Numbered from the stretch's first letter, positions 22,048 to 30,901 are shown. The stretch: 64,000 nucleotides of DNA from Microbacterium cremeum (GCF_015277855.1 NZ_CP063812.1:1612001-1676000), one strand, 5' to 3'. A program made the numbers and translations. Notes: a model not told the origin generated them from the sequence alone.

Positions 22048-22971
22048 TCAGCGGGCGGTGCCGAGGATCTCGGGGATCGCGTCGCGGGCGAGGGCCGCAT
22101 AGTCCGGCGCGTCGTCGCTGTGGGTGAGCAGCATCACCACGACGGCGGCGGCCCAGGCGTGGGCGCGCTGCCACGTGTCGGCGTCGTACGCCTGGCTTGT
22201 CGACGCGCGGAACGCCTCCCTGCCGCGACCGTCGAAGGCGAGCCAGACCACCGCGAGGTCGTAGGCGGGATCGCCCGCGGTCACGTCGCCGAAGTCGATG
22301 ATTCCGCGCAGCCGGCCGCTCTGGGCGACGAGGTTGCCGGGGTGGAGGTCGCCGTGGATCCACACCGGGCGACGACTCCAGGCCGGAGCCGTGACGCCCG
22401 CCTGCCAGATCCGTCGCAGGTCGTCCGCCGCGTGCTCGTCCAGCGTCGCGGCGCGGCGCAGGCCCTCGAGGCGCTCGTGGAACACCGCGTCGCGGGTTTC
22501 GAGCGGCCGCCCGCGAACCGGATTGACGGGATGATCGGCCGGGGCCTCGACGTGGAGGGCCTGCAGCGCACCGGCGAGGGTCGCCGCCCAGCCTGCGCGC
22601 GAACGCCGTGGCACGTCGAGTCCGCGCGTGCCGTCGATCCACGGCACGACCGACCACGCCCAGGGGTAGCCCGCAGTGGGGCGCCCCGCGACGATCGGAT
22701 CCGGCACGCGCACCCCGGTCGCCGACAGCCGCTGCGCGATGCCGGGGAGCGCGCGCTGCTCGTGAAGCACCAGCGGCGCGGCGAGCGCGCGGCGGGGGAG
22801 ACGCACGGCGGCGTGGTCGCCGAGTCGCCACACCTCGCTGTCCCAGCCTTCGGCCACCTTCTCGAGCGGCAGGGTCTCGGCGGCGGGGATGGCGTGGGAC
22901 GCCTGCGACGCCACGAGCGAGCGGACGAGGGCGGCATCGATGGCGATCTCGGCGGCGGGCTTGTCGGGCAC
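22048..22971 (-). CDS. aminoglycoside phosphotransferase-fold kinase
   Basis: A 307-residue protein of the APH/choline kinase fold. The catalytic loop WIHGDLHPGNL and the metal-binding IIDFGDVTAGDPAYDLA lie near residues 200-230; the ATP-binding N-lobe ends with VVPWIDG. Such proteins phosphorylate small hydroxylated molecules, and there is no evidence for antibiotic resistance specifically. It has a leaderless GTG behind TAGGGT (22983-22978, six-base gap). Confidence 0.83.
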   Translation of the reverse strand: MPDKPAAEIAIDAALVRSLVASQASHAIPAAETLPLEKVAEGWDSEVWRLGDHAAVRLPRRALAAPLVLHEQRALPGIAQRLSATGVRVPDPIVAGRPTAGYPWAWSVVPWIDGTRGLDVPRRSRAGWAATLAGALQALHVEAPADHPVNPVRGRPLETRDAVFHERLEGLRRAATLDEHAADDLRRIWQAGVTAPAWSRRPVWIHGDLHPGNLVAQSGRLRGIIDFGDVTAGDPAYDLAVVWLAFDGRGREAFRASTSQAYDADTWQRAHAWAAAVVVMLLTHSDDAPDYAALARDAIPEILGTAR

Positions 22972-23013
22972 CGTTCGACCCTACCCAGGCGGGATCACGT
23001 GGTTTTGCTTGTG

Positions 23014-23041
23014 TATGTGTTGATATGTGTTGTATTGTGTG
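23014..23041 (+). promoter_or_regulatory. direct-repeat operator before the fructose operon
   Basis: TATGTGTTG, TATGTGTTG and TATTGTGTG follow each other at 10- and 9-base steps, about one helical turn. The tract is AT-rich in an otherwise GC-rich sequence and lies 26 bases before the regulator's GTG. Arrays of this kind are typical of DeoR/FruR binding sites. TTGCTT (23005-23010) could be the -35, but the -10 is not clear. Confidence 0.65.
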
Positions 23042-23066
23042 GGAATCCGACGAAGGGTGAGAACCG

Positions 23067-23846
23067 GTGTACGCAACGGAGCGCCACGAGCAGATCGAAC
23101 GCCTGCTGATCGCAGACGGACGCGTGAGCGTCGTCTCGCTCGCCGAGCGCTTCGACGTCACCACCGAGACGATCCGCCGCGATCTCGACCACCTCGAATC
23201 GATCGGGGTTCTTCGCCGAGTGCACGGGGGCGCCGTCCCGACCGACCGGGCGAGCACGCGAGAGCCGTCGATCGCCGAGCGGCTGCAGCATCACGGCGCC
23301 GCCAAGGAAGCGATCGGCCGTCGCGCCCTCGACGCCCTCGGCGACGGCTTCCGCGGCTCGGTGTTCCTCGATGCCGGCACCACGACCGGGGCGGTCGCGG
23401 CCGCGCTCGCCCCGTCACTCGCGCAGTCGCATGTCGAGGTGGTGACGCACTCGCTCACGCTCGGGCACGCGCTCGCGGGCGTGCCGGGAGCGTCGCTCTC
23501 GTTCATCGGCGGCCGCGTGCGCGGTCTGACCGCCGCGGCCGTCGGCGCCGACACGGTTCGCACGATCCAGGGTCTCCGGCCCGATGTCGCCTTCGTCGGC
23601 ACGAACGGGGTCTCGGCGGTCTTCGGGCTCAGCACCCCCGATCCCGACGAGGCCGCGGTCAAGCGGGCCATCGTCCAGGCGGCGCGACGGGTCGTCGTGG
23701 TCGCCGACGCCGAGAAGCTCGACGCCGAGCTCCTCGTCGGCTTCGCCGCGCTTTCCGACATCGACGTGCTGGTGACGGATGCCGCGCCCGGCGCCGAGCT
23801 TTCCGCCGCGCTGGACGAGGCCGGCGTGGAGGTGTGGCACGCATGA
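23067..23846 (+). CDS. fruR: DeoR-family regulator of the fructose operon
   Basis: A 259-residue protein. The N-terminal DeoR helix-turn-helix is SLAERFDVTTETIRRDL (residues 23-39). The C-terminal sugar-phosphate-sensing domain has DAGTTTGAVA and FVGTNGVS. It is first in an operon with fruK and fruA, so it most likely represses them and itself and is released by fructose-1-phosphate or fructose-1,6-bisphosphate. The GTG has a GGGTGAG ribosome-binding site. The stop overlaps the fruK ATG (ATGA). Confidence 0.88.
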   Translation: MYATERHEQIERLLIADGRVSVVSLAERFDVTTETIRRDLDHLESIGVLRRVHGGAVPTDRASTREPSIAERLQHHGAAKEAIGRRALDALGDGFRGSVFLDAGTTTGAVAAALAPSLAQSHVEVVTHSLTLGHALAGVPGASLSFIGGRVRGLTAAAVGADTVRTIQGLRPDVAFVGTNGVSAVFGLSTPDPDEAAVKRAIVQAARRVVVVADAEKLDAELLVGFAALSDIDVLVTDAAPGAELSAALDEAGVEVWHA

Positions 23847-24784
23847 TCGTCACGCTCACCGCCAACCCGTCGCTCGACCGCACGATGACCCTGCCCGCCG
23901 CCCTCCGACCGGGCGAGGTGCAGGCGGCGAGCTCGGCGCGAGAGGACGCCGGTGGCAAGGGCATCAACGTCGCCCGCGTCGTCTCGGTCGGGGGAGCGGA
24001 GTGCGCGGCGGTGCTGCCGCTCGCCCTCGACGACCCCTTCGAGTCCGCCCTGCGCGACGGCGGAGTGCGCACCGTGCGCGTCCCCGTGCGGGGTCACGTG
24101 CGTGCGAATCTCGCGATCACCGATCCCGCCGGCGTGACCACCAAGCTCAACCTGCCCGGCGCGAGCCTGTCGCCCGACGAGGCGTCCGCGCTCGTCGACG
24201 CCGTGGTCGCGGCATCCGCGGGCGCGCGATGGCTCGTGCTCGCCGGCTCGCTGCCGCCCGGCGTCGACGACGACTTCTACGTCCGGGTGATCCATGCGGT
24301 GCGCCGTGCGCACCACGCGCAGCCGATGATCGCCGTCGACGCATCGGGCGGGCCGCTCGCGGCCGCCGTCGCGCACGCCCGGCCCGACCTCATCAAGCCC
24401 AACGACGATGAGCTCGCCGAGCTGGCGGGCCTGCCGCTGGACGGTGCCGACGCCGTCTCGGCGGTGCTCGGGGTCGCTCGCTCCCTCGTGCCCGTCAAGG
24501 TCGGCGCCGCGCTGGTCACGCTCGGCGCCGCCGGCGCCGTGCTGGTCGAACCCGACGGAGCCTGGGCGGCGACTCCACCGCCGATCCGCGCGGCGAGCAC
24601 CGTGGGCGCCGGTGACAGCTCGCTCGCCGGATACCTCTTGGCGCACACTTCGGGCGCCGGGCCCGAGGAGCGCCTGCGCCATGCCGTCCGCTACGGAGCG
24701 GCGGCGGCATCCCTTCCCGGAACCCAGCCGCCGGCGCCCGCCGATCTACCCGCGGGCGACGTGCCCGTCGTCCGCCTCGCCTGA
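23843..24784 (+). CDS. fruK: 1-phosphofructokinase
   Basis: Phosphorylates fructose-1-phosphate, made by the PTS, to fructose-1,6-bisphosphate. It is a 313-residue PfkB-family kinase. It starts MIVTLTANPSLDRTM. The substrate glycine motif is DAGGKGINVARV and the C-terminal signature contains the catalytic aspartate, TVGAGDSSLAGYL, near residue 258. It is translationally coupled to fruR and precedes fruA. Confidence 0.94.
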   Translation: MIVTLTANPSLDRTMTLPAALRPGEVQAASSAREDAGGKGINVARVVSVGGAECAAVLPLALDDPFESALRDGGVRTVRVPVRGHVRANLAITDPAGVTTKLNLPGASLSPDEASALVDAVVAASAGARWLVLAGSLPPGVDDDFYVRVIHAVRRAHHAQPMIAVDASGGPLAAAVAHARPDLIKPNDDELAELAGLPLDGADAVSAVLGVARSLVPVKVGAALVTLGAAGAVLVEPDGAWAATPPPIRAASTVGAGDSSLAGYLLAHTSGAGPEERLRHAVRYGAAAASLPGTQPPAPADLPAGDVPVVRLA

Positions 24785-24816
24785 ACCGCCACCCCACACG
24801 ACCGCAGGAGGTCACC

Positions 24817-26859
24817 GTGTCCGACACCATCACACCCGGCCTGGTCAGCCTCGACGCCCGTCTGGGCGACGACAAGTCCGCCGTCATCCGCGCTCTCGCC
24901 GAACGCGTCGTCGCTCAGGGGCGAGCGACCGATGCCGAGGCGCTCTACGCCGACGCGTGGGCGCGCGAAGAGAAGGACGAGACCGGCCTGCCCGGCGGCA
25001 TCGCGATCCCGCACGCCAAGAGCGAGGCCGTCACGACGCCGTCCCTCGCATTCGCGCGCCTCGCACCGGGCGTCGACTTCGGCGCTCCCGACGGCGCGGC
25101 CGACCTCGTCTTCCTGATCGCGGCGCCCGCCGACGCCGCCGAGGCGCACCTCGCCGTGCTGTCCAAGCTTGCGCGCAGCCTCATGCAGGAGGACTTCACC
25201 GCCGCCCTGCGCGCTGCCGCCACCGACGAGGACGTGGTGTCGATCGTGCGCACCGCGATCGGCGAGGGGGATGCCGCGCCCGCCGCCCCCGCCGCGACCC
25301 CGGCCGCGACCCCGGCCGCGCCGCCGGTCATGGCAGCGGAGGGCGGGCTCACGGTCGGCGGACGCCCGGCTCGCATCGTCGCGGTCACCGCGTGCGCGAC
25401 CGGCATCGCGCACACATTCATGGCCGCCGACGCGCTCACGGCGGCCGGCAGGAAGGCGGGTGTCGACGTCGTCGTCGAGCCGCAGGGCTCGAGCGGCTAC
25501 CAGGCGCTCCCGAGCGATGTCATCCAGGCCGCCGACGCGGTGATCTTCGCCACCGACGTGGACGTCCGCGAGCCGCAGCGTTTCGCGGGCAAGCCGGTGA
25601 TCCGCTCCGGCGTCAAGCGGGGCATCGAGCAGTCCGACCAGCTGGTGGCCGAGGCCGTCGCCGCAGCCAACGACCCGTCGGCCACGCGCGTCGGCGGCGA
25701 CGCCGCCGCTGTCGCCGCGACCTCCACCGAGAAGCTGTCGTGGGGCGCGCGGATCCAGCGGATCCTCCTCACCGGCGTGAGCTACATGATCCCGTTCGTC
25801 GCGGGCGGCGGGCTGCTCATCGCGCTCGGCTTCCTGCTCGGCGGGTACGACGTCAACGAGAACGCCGGCACGGTCGTCATCGAGAACGCGCTGTGGAATC
25901 TCCCCGAGGGCGGCCTCGGGCAGTACCTCGGCTCGGTCGCGTTCATCATCGGCGCGACTTCGATGGGATTCCTGGTGTCGGCACTCGCCGGCTATATCGC
26001 GTTCGCGATCGCCGACCGCCCCGGGATCGCGCCCGGATTCGTCGCGGGCGCCGTCGCGGTGTTCATGAACGCCGGGTTCATCGGCGGCATCGTCGGCGGT
26101 CTGCTCGCGGGCACGGTCGCCTGGTGGATCGGCCGGTTCCAGGTGCCGCGATGGCTGCGCGGCCTCATGCCGGTCGCCATCATCCCGCTGCTCGCCTCGA
26201 TCGTGGCATCCGGGCTCATGATCCTCTTCCTCGGGCGCCCCATCGCGACCCTCATGGAAGGCCTGAACGCCTGGCTCACCGAACTCGCCGGGACCGGTGC
26301 CATCGTCGTGGTGGGCATCATCCTCGGCCTCATGATGTGCTTCGACCTGGGCGGACCGGTCAACAAGGTCGCGTATGCGTTCGCCGTCGCGGGCCTCGCC
26401 GCCGGTTCCGCCGAGAACCCCACGCCATACCTCATCATGGCGGCGGTCATGGCGTCGGGCATGGTCCCGCCGCTGGCGATGGCGCTCGCCTCGACCGTGA
26501 TGGCGCGCAACCTCTTCCCGCCGGTCGAACGCGAGAACGGCAAGGCGGCGTGGCTGCTGGGCGCGTCGTTCATCAGCGAGGGGGCGATCCCGTTCGCCGC
26601 CGCCGACCCGCTGCGCGTCATCCCCGCCTCGATGGCGGGCGGCGCGGTCACCGGTGCGCTCATCATGGTGTTCGGCGTGGAATCACTCGCTCCGCACGGC
26701 GGCATCTTCGTGCTCTTCGCGATCGATCCGATCTGGGGCTTCCTCGTGGCGCTCGCGGCCGGTACGGTCGTCTCGGCGCTCGCCGTCGTCGCCCTGAAGA
26801 AGTGGGTCGGCCGCAAAGAGCTCGAGCAGGCGGAGGCCGCCGTCGCCGTGGCGGCGTGA
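24817..26859 (+). CDS. fruA: fructose PTS permease, EIIA-EIIB-EIIC fusion
   Basis: Imports fructose and phosphorylates it to fructose-1-phosphate. The 680 residues have three domains in order: EIIA (1-150, phospho-histidine H66 in IAIPHAKS), EIIB (about 183-280, phospho-cysteine C193 in VTACATGIAHTF) and membrane EIIC (about 300-660). An Ala/Pro/Thr linker joins EIIA to EIIB and is encoded by repeated 12-base units. AGGAGG precedes the GTG. All three PTS domains look intact. Confidence 0.95.
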   Translation: MSDTITPGLVSLDARLGDDKSAVIRALAERVVAQGRATDAEALYADAWAREEKDETGLPGGIAIPHAKSEAVTTPSLAFARLAPGVDFGAPDGAADLVFLIAAPADAAEAHLAVLSKLARSLMQEDFTAALRAAATDEDVVSIVRTAIGEGDAAPAAPAATPAATPAAPPVMAAEGGLTVGGRPARIVAVTACATGIAHTFMAADALTAAGRKAGVDVVVEPQGSSGYQALPSDVIQAADAVIFATDVDVREPQRFAGKPVIRSGVKRGIEQSDQLVAEAVAAANDPSATRVGGDAAAVAATSTEKLSWGARIQRILLTGVSYMIPFVAGGGLLIALGFLLGGYDVNENAGTVVIENALWNLPEGGLGQYLGSVAFIIGATSMGFLVSALAGYIAFAIADRPGIAPGFVAGAVAVFMNAGFIGGIVGGLLAGTVAWWIGRFQVPRWLRGLMPVAIIPLLASIVASGLMILFLGRPIATLMEGLNAWLTELAGTGAIVVVGIILGLMMCFDLGGPVNKVAYAFAVAGLAAGSAENPTPYLIMAAVMASGMVPPLAMALASTVMARNLFPPVERENGKAAWLLGASFISEGAIPFAAADPLRVIPASMAGGAVTGALIMVFGVESLAPHGGIFVLFAIDPIWGFLVALAAGTVVSALAVVALKKWVGRKELEQAEAAVAVAA

Positions 26860-26906
26860 GAACGACCTCCGCAGAGTCTGCGACCCCGAGAAGGAGAGAG
26901 AAGAAG

Positions 26907-27176
26907 ATGGCACAACGTCAGGCCACCATCGCCAGCAGCTCCGGGCTGCACGCGCGTCCCGCGAAGCTGTTCGTTCAGGCGGTCCAGTCGAAGCCCGTGC
27001 CCGTCACCATCGCGGTGGACGGCGGTCCCGACCTCAACGCCGGCAGCATCCTGTCGCTCATGGGATTGGGCGCCTCGCACGGCACCGTGGTGACCCTCAA
27101 GGCCGAGGGCGACGGCGCCGATCAGGCGCTCGACGAGCTGGTCGCGCTGCTCGAGACGGATCTCGACGCCGAATAG
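26907..27176 (+). CDS. ptsH: HPr phosphocarrier protein
   Basis: An 89-residue HPr that passes phosphate from Enzyme I to EIIA. The active histidine H15 is in SSSGLHARPAKL, and S47 in NAGSILSLMGLG matches the regulatory serine phosphorylated by HPr kinase in Firmicutes. AAGGAGAGAGAAG precedes the ATG. It is the last gene of the fructose operon and is followed by a terminator. Enzyme I is not in the window. Confidence 0.95.
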   Translation: MAQRQATIASSSGLHARPAKLFVQAVQSKPVPVTIAVDGGPDLNAGSILSLMGLGASHGTVVTLKAEGDGADQALDELVALLETDLDAE

Positions 27177-27191
27177 GACGAGAAGAGACGA

Positions 27192-27240
27192 GACGAGGAT
27201 GCTGCGGATCGAAGCCGTCGCGGCATCCTCGTCTGCTCTT
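27192..27240 (+). terminator. terminator of the fructose operon
   Basis: An 11-base perfect inverted repeat, GACGAGGATGC with GCATCCTCGTC (27192-27202 and 27223-27233), is followed by TGCTCTT. It separates ptsH from a convergent gene. Confidence 0.8.
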
Positions 27241-27257
27241 CCACGACGGCGCTCGCC

Positions 27258-27896
27258 TTACGTGTCGGCGGCGTCGCCCGGGTCGAGGGCGAGGAACTCG
27301 CCGCCGCCCTGCTCGGTGGCCCACCGCAGGCGCGCGCGGCCCATATCGCGTCCGACCACCGACAGCGTCATGTCGTGCGTGCCGAACGCCTGGCGTGGCG
27401 CGACGGCGAGCACGAAGTCCATCGCCTCGCCGATCTTGAGCCACGGCGCCCCCACCGGCGCCGCCAGCAGCGATATCTTGCGGCCCGCGGGCACGGCGTA
27501 CGAGTCGCCGGGGTAGTACAGCTCGTCGTTGACGAGCACGCCGACGTTGTCGATGACGGGGATCGACTCGTGGATCACCGCGTGACGCCCGCCGAAGAAC
27601 TCCAGGTGGAACGGGTCGACGTCGACGGTGTCACCGGGGCGGACCACGGTGATGTCGTAGCCTGCCGCAGCCCTCGCAACTCCCTCGGGGCCGAGGATCG
27701 GCGTGCCGGGGAACGCGCCGAGGAGGCGATCCAGGTGATCGGGCGTCCAGTGATCGGGGTGCTCATGGGTCAGCACGATCGCCACCACGTCGTCGAGGTC
27801 GCCGAGCGGTGCGGTGAACGATCCAGGATCGATCACGAGCGTCTTCCCGGAGTCGACGACGGTCAGCGTGGCGTGCTCGAACTTGGTGACTCGCAT
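27258..27896 (-). CDS. metallo-beta-lactamase-fold hydrolase
   Basis: A 212-residue protein of the UlaG-like MBL superfamily. It starts MRVTKFEHATLTV and has the zinc motif LTHEHPDHW (HxHxDH type), a later DxxY element ELYYPGDSYAVP and a final histidine in FGTHDM. The substrate is unknown. The chosen ATG gives the usual family N-terminus; longer frames would run into the tRNA-Glu promoter. Confidence 0.8.
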   Translation of the reverse strand: MRVTKFEHATLTVVDSGKTLVIDPGSFTAPLGDLDDVVAIVLTHEHPDHWTPDHLDRLLGAFPGTPILGPEGVARAAAGYDITVVRPGDTVDVDPFHLEFFGGRHAVIHESIPVIDNVGVLVNDELYYPGDSYAVPAGRKISLLAAPVGAPWLKIGEAMDFVLAVAPRQAFGTHDMTLSVVGRDMGRARLRWATEQGGGEFLALDPGDAADT

Positions 27897-27967
27897 GTGT
27901 CGAGTCAAGCGTCCGCCGCGCGCGGCGGCAAGGCCGCGCACGAGGTGCGCCCGGGCGTGGCGCGGAT

Positions 27968-27997
27968 TTGGAGCGACCCTCTGCCGCATGGCATAAT
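27968..27997 (+). promoter_or_regulatory. promoter of the tRNA-Glu pair
   Basis: TTGGAG (27968-27973), an 18-base spacer and CATAAT (27992-27997). The first tRNA begins 17 bases later. Confidence 0.65.
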
Positions 27998-28014
27998 CGA
28001 ACGGTTGCCTGAAC

Positions 28015-28087
28015 GGCCCCATCGTATAGCGGCCTAGTACGCCGCCCTCTCACGGCGGTAACGCGGGTTCGAATCCCGCTGGGGTCA
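28015..28087 (+). tRNA. tRNA-Glu (anticodon CTC), copy 1
   Basis: A 73-base cloverleaf. The acceptor GGCCCCA pairs with TGGGGTC including one G-U pair. The anticodon stem GCCGC/GCGGT region encloses CCTCTCA (anticodon CTC), and the T arm is GCGGG-TTCGAAT-CCCGC. The discriminator is A and CCA is encoded directly after it. Confidence 0.93.
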
Positions 28088-28130
28088 CCAGTCAGGCAAC
28101 AGGCGCAGCATCACGCTGTGATCGCTGTAC

Positions 28131-28203
28131 GGCCCCATCGTATAGCGGCCTAGTACGCCGCCCTCTCACGGCGGTAACGCGGGTTCGAATCCCGCTGGGG
28201 TCA
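28131..28203 (+). tRNA. tRNA-Glu (anticodon CTC), copy 2
   Basis: Its 73 bases are identical to copy 1, 43 bases downstream. It is followed by CCG instead of CCA, so its CCA end must be added after processing. It shares the upstream promoter and is followed by a terminator. Confidence 0.93.
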
Positions 28204-28210
28204 CCGAAGT

Positions 28211-28250
28211 CGAACGCCCGGTCCGCCAGGACCGGGCGTTCGTCGTCTTC
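28211..28250 (+). terminator. terminator of the tRNA-Glu pair
   Basis: A perfect 14-base stem, CGAACGCCCGGTCC with GGACCGGGCGTTCG, with a GCCA loop, followed by TCGTCTTC. It may also serve the convergent DUF202 gene. Confidence 0.85.
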
Positions 28251-28255
28251 ACCGG

Positions 28256-28612
28256 CTACAGCGCGAACGGCAGCAGCACCAGGGCGGCCGAGAGCAGGCC
28301 GCACCCGACGACGAAGACCGTGAGCAGCAGCAGCAAGTCGGCGCCGGGCAGGCGGTCCGCGCGGTCGTCGAGGAGCGCGCGGTTGAGGCGCGCGTGGCGG
28401 GCCCGTGCCCGCACCCACAGCATCACGGCGAAGCCGACGCCGAGGATGCCCGGCACCAGCCAGGCCTGCCGTGCGTCGGGCGTGGGGGCGATCGCGGGGA
28501 GCACGCGCAGCGCGATGAGCGATCCGACGCCGATCGCGAGGGCCGTCCGGCGCCAGGCGAGCTCGGTGCGCTCGGGCTGCAGCCCCGGATCGAACAGGAG
28601 GCGTTCGCTCAT
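28256..28612 (-). CDS. small DUF202 membrane protein
   Basis: A 118-residue protein of the DUF202 type (PERTELAWRRTALAIGVGSL near the N-terminus) with three hydrophobic helices. Its start overlaps the stop of the upstream DUF202 gene by four bases (ATGA). The function of the family is unknown; such pairs are common in actinobacteria. Confidence 0.78.
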   Translation of the reverse strand: MSERLLFDPGLQPERTELAWRRTALAIGVGSLIALRVLPAIAPTPDARQAWLVPGILGVGFAVMLWVRARARHARLNRALLDDRADRLPGADLLLLLTVFVVGCGLLSAALVLLPFAL

Positions 28613-28971
28613 CGCAGCACGACGCCGAGCAGCACGAGCGTCCCGACCAGCACGATGGTGGCGGCCAGCGCGATGCTCGCGGTGGAGCCCGGCAGCGGCG
28701 AGGCCGAGCGCAGGGCGCGCTCGGTGCGGCCCCATTCGAGCCACGCGAGCACCGGCACGACCAGACCCGCCGCGATGAGGACGAGGGATGCCGCGAGCCG
28801 CAGGCCCGGCTGGAGGTCGAGGCCGAGCGCCTCGAGCGCGACGCCGCCGGCGATGAGCGCCAGCGCGGTGCGGTTCCACGCGAGGAACGTGCGCTCGTTG
28901 GCGAGGCTGAACCGCGCGTCGGGCTCGTCGCCGATCCGGTAGACCGACTGCGGGAATCTCGTGCGCGTCAC
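28609..28971 (-). CDS. small DUF202 (YidH-like) membrane protein
   Basis: A 120-residue protein with the DUF202 signature (RFSLANERTFLAWNRTALAL, residues 20-39) and three membrane helices. It is coupled to the second DUF202 gene by an ATGA overlap, so the two probably form a heteromeric membrane protein. The GTG/ATG choice at the N-terminus is unambiguous in this frame. It is separated by 36 bases from the DUF4349 gene on the same strand. Confidence 0.82.
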   Translation of the reverse strand: MTRTRFPQSVYRIGDEPDARFSLANERTFLAWNRTALALIAGGVALEALGLDLQPGLRLAASLVLIAAGLVVPVLAWLEWGRTERALRSASPLPGSTASIALAATIVLVGTLVLLGVVLR

Positions 28972-29007
28972 CGCTCCACAGTATCGGCGACGCGGCGTCG
29001 CGCCTCG

Positions 29008-30234
29008 TCACCGCTTCTCGTCGGTCGTCCCCGTGTCTTCTTCGGGTGCCGCCGGAGCGTCTCCCGTAGTCTCCGCCTGCGCGTGCCTCGCCCCGGCGCC
29101 CATCGCGGCATCCTCCCGCCGTACGCGGCGACGGCGCAGCACTCGCACGATGCCCCACACGATGAGTGCGGCGACACCGACGACCACGAGCCACGGCAGC
29201 AGGAAGCCGAGTGCGATGACGATTCCGTTGAGGGTCGCCACCAGACCGTTCCAGCCGGCCACGACTCCGTCCGCGAAGCCCGCGGGGTCCGCGTCCACGG
29301 TCTTGATGGCGGGGACGATCGTGACCGTCAGCGTCGACATCGCCACCTGGGTCTCGAGCATCTCGAGCTGCTGCTGGTACGACTCCAGGAGCGCCTGCCG
29401 CTCCGACAGGGCCGACTCCGCTGCGATGAGGTCCGCGACGCTCTCCGCCTGCGCCATCAGCTCGGTGAGCCGATCGACCGAGGCCTGCGCGGCGTCGATG
29501 CGCGCTTCGAGGTCGACCGTCTGCTCGGTGACGTCGTAGCGGTTGATCGAGGTCGCGGTGACCTCGCCGGTGTCGGCGAGCTCGTCCACGAGCGCCGGGA
29601 GCTCGTCGGCGGGCACCCGCACGGTCACCCACGCGCCGTCCGGCGTGTACGGCACGGGCATCGTGGAGTCCACCACCCCGCCGTCCATGGGGTCGACCGG
29701 GTACACCCTGCCGTCGGTGCCGATGCTCATCGACTCGACGTAGCCGCCGTGGGCGACCGCCGACTCGCCGACCGTGCGGGCCGCGGCCTCGACATCGTCC
29801 ACCGACACGGTCGCCGAGGCGGTCGTGATGATGTCGCGGTCGGCCGCGGAGCCCGCGCCCATACTCTGGTCGGCCGCTTCCTGCTCGGCCAGACCCGGCA
29901 TCGCCTCGCGCGAATCCAGCGCCACACCCGAGTCCATGCCGCCCCAGGCGTCATCGGCCGGCGCGACGGGCGCGATCGCCGAGCCGTCGCTCGTGCCGCC
30001 CGTCCCCGAGACGAGCGAGCCGACGCTCGGCGCGATGACCGCGGCGACGGCCACGATCGCGGCGGCGGCGCCGCCCGCGATCCAGAGTCGGCCGCGGCGG
30101 GTACGGCGCGCCGCCTGCCGCGAGCGGTCGCGGGCGATCTCGGAGAACAGCGCCTCTTCGATCTCGTCGACGCGATCGCGCGAGAGCTCCGGAAGGGTCA
30201 CCGGCGTCGCCGGCTCCAGGTGCTGCATGCTCAT
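29008..30234 (-). CDS. DUF4349 membrane protein, partner of an ECF sigma factor
   Basis: 408 residues. There is a short cytoplasmic N-terminus, a membrane helix (LWIAGGAAAAIVAVAAVIA, about residues 50-68), an extracellular DUF4349 domain with a coiled coil (DLEARIDAAQASVDRLTELM), a second helix near residue 350 and a charged tail. The ATG overlaps the stop of the ECF sigma gene (ATGA). By position it may act as an anti-sigma or sensor protein, but no zinc anti-sigma motif is seen. The ribosome-binding site is GGAGAG. Confidence 0.78.
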   Translation of the reverse strand: MSMQHLEPATPVTLPELSRDRVDEIEEALFSEIARDRSRQAARRTRRGRLWIAGGAAAAIVAVAAVIAPSVGSLVSGTGGTSDGSAIAPVAPADDAWGGMDSGVALDSREAMPGLAEQEAADQSMGAGSAADRDIITTASATVSVDDVEAAARTVGESAVAHGGYVESMSIGTDGRVYPVDPMDGGVVDSTMPVPYTPDGAWVTVRVPADELPALVDELADTGEVTATSINRYDVTEQTVDLEARIDAAQASVDRLTELMAQAESVADLIAAESALSERQALLESYQQQLEMLETQVAMSTLTVTIVPAIKTVDADPAGFADGVVAGWNGLVATLNGIVIALGFLLPWLVVVGVAALIVWGIVRVLRRRRVRREDAAMGAGARHAQAETTGDAPAAPEEDTGTTDEKR

Positions 30235-30806
30235 GTGCTCTCCTTCACGACGGTCCGCAGTCGCGTGCGGATGCGGGAGAGACGATTGCGGACGACGCCC
30301 TGGGTGACGCCGAGCTCGTCGGCGGCCGCCTGATACGCGTAGCCATCGACGGCGCACAGCCGGAAGATGGCACGGTCCAGCTCGCCCAGTCCTTCGACCT
30401 CGCGCAGGATGGCCTCGGCGAGTGCGCCGTCGACCACCTGCTGCTCGACGTCGACGGTCGCGACCAGGTTCTCGTCCGCCGCGCCGGCGGTGTGCTCGCG
30501 ATCGCGCTTCTGCTTGCGGATGCGGTTCGCCGCCTGGAAGCGGCACACCGTGGCGAGCCAGGGCAGCAGCGAGTCGCCCGCGAGGTCGAGGCCGGGCAGC
30601 TTGCGCCAGGCGACCAGGAAGGTCTCCTGCGTCACCTCCTCGGCGTCGGCCGGGTTGCCGACCAGACCGTGCGCGAGCCAGTAGACGGGCCGGACGTACG
30701 CGCGGTACAGCGTGCGGAACGCGTGTTCGCTCCCGCCGGCCGCGAGGGCCACGAGCGCAGCGTCGCCTGATGACTCGCCGCGCGGGTGGTCGTATGCCAT
30801 GCCCAT
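30231..30806 (-). CDS. ECF-type RNA polymerase sigma factor
   Basis: 191 residues. Sigma region 2 includes DAEEVTQETFLVAWRKLPG, and region 4 includes YAYQAAADELGVTQGVVRNRL. It is coupled to the DUF4349 membrane protein, the usual layout of a sigma/regulator pair. A second ATG two codons in is an alternative start. It is divergent from terC. The signal it answers to is unknown. Confidence 0.88.
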   Translation of the reverse strand: MGMAYDHPRGESSGDAALVALAAGGSEHAFRTLYRAYVRPVYWLAHGLVGNPADAEEVTQETFLVAWRKLPGLDLAGDSLLPWLATVCRFQAANRIRKQKRDREHTAGAADENLVATVDVEQQVVDGALAEAILREVEGLGELDRAIFRLCAVDGYAYQAAADELGVTQGVVRNRLSRIRTRLRTVVKEST

Positions 30807-30895
30807 CCTCCGCTCGCTTCGAATTGTCTCTCACTCTGGGGGTGTCTGCAGCGCCCTCATCGTCTCAACATGGGCGGTTTCGGCATCCGTCCCTG

Positions 30896-30901
30896 TATTC
30901 T
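30896..30901 (+). promoter_or_regulatory. probable terC promoter -10 (TATTCT)
   Basis: TGTATTCT lies directly before the riboswitch P1 region, which puts the start of transcription where the aptamer begins. No -35 box is clear. Confidence 0.45.

Noticed and set aside
22048..22971. Aminoglycoside resistance function
   Set aside because: The fold is that of APH-type kinases, but many members act on other small molecules and nothing in the context indicates antibiotics.
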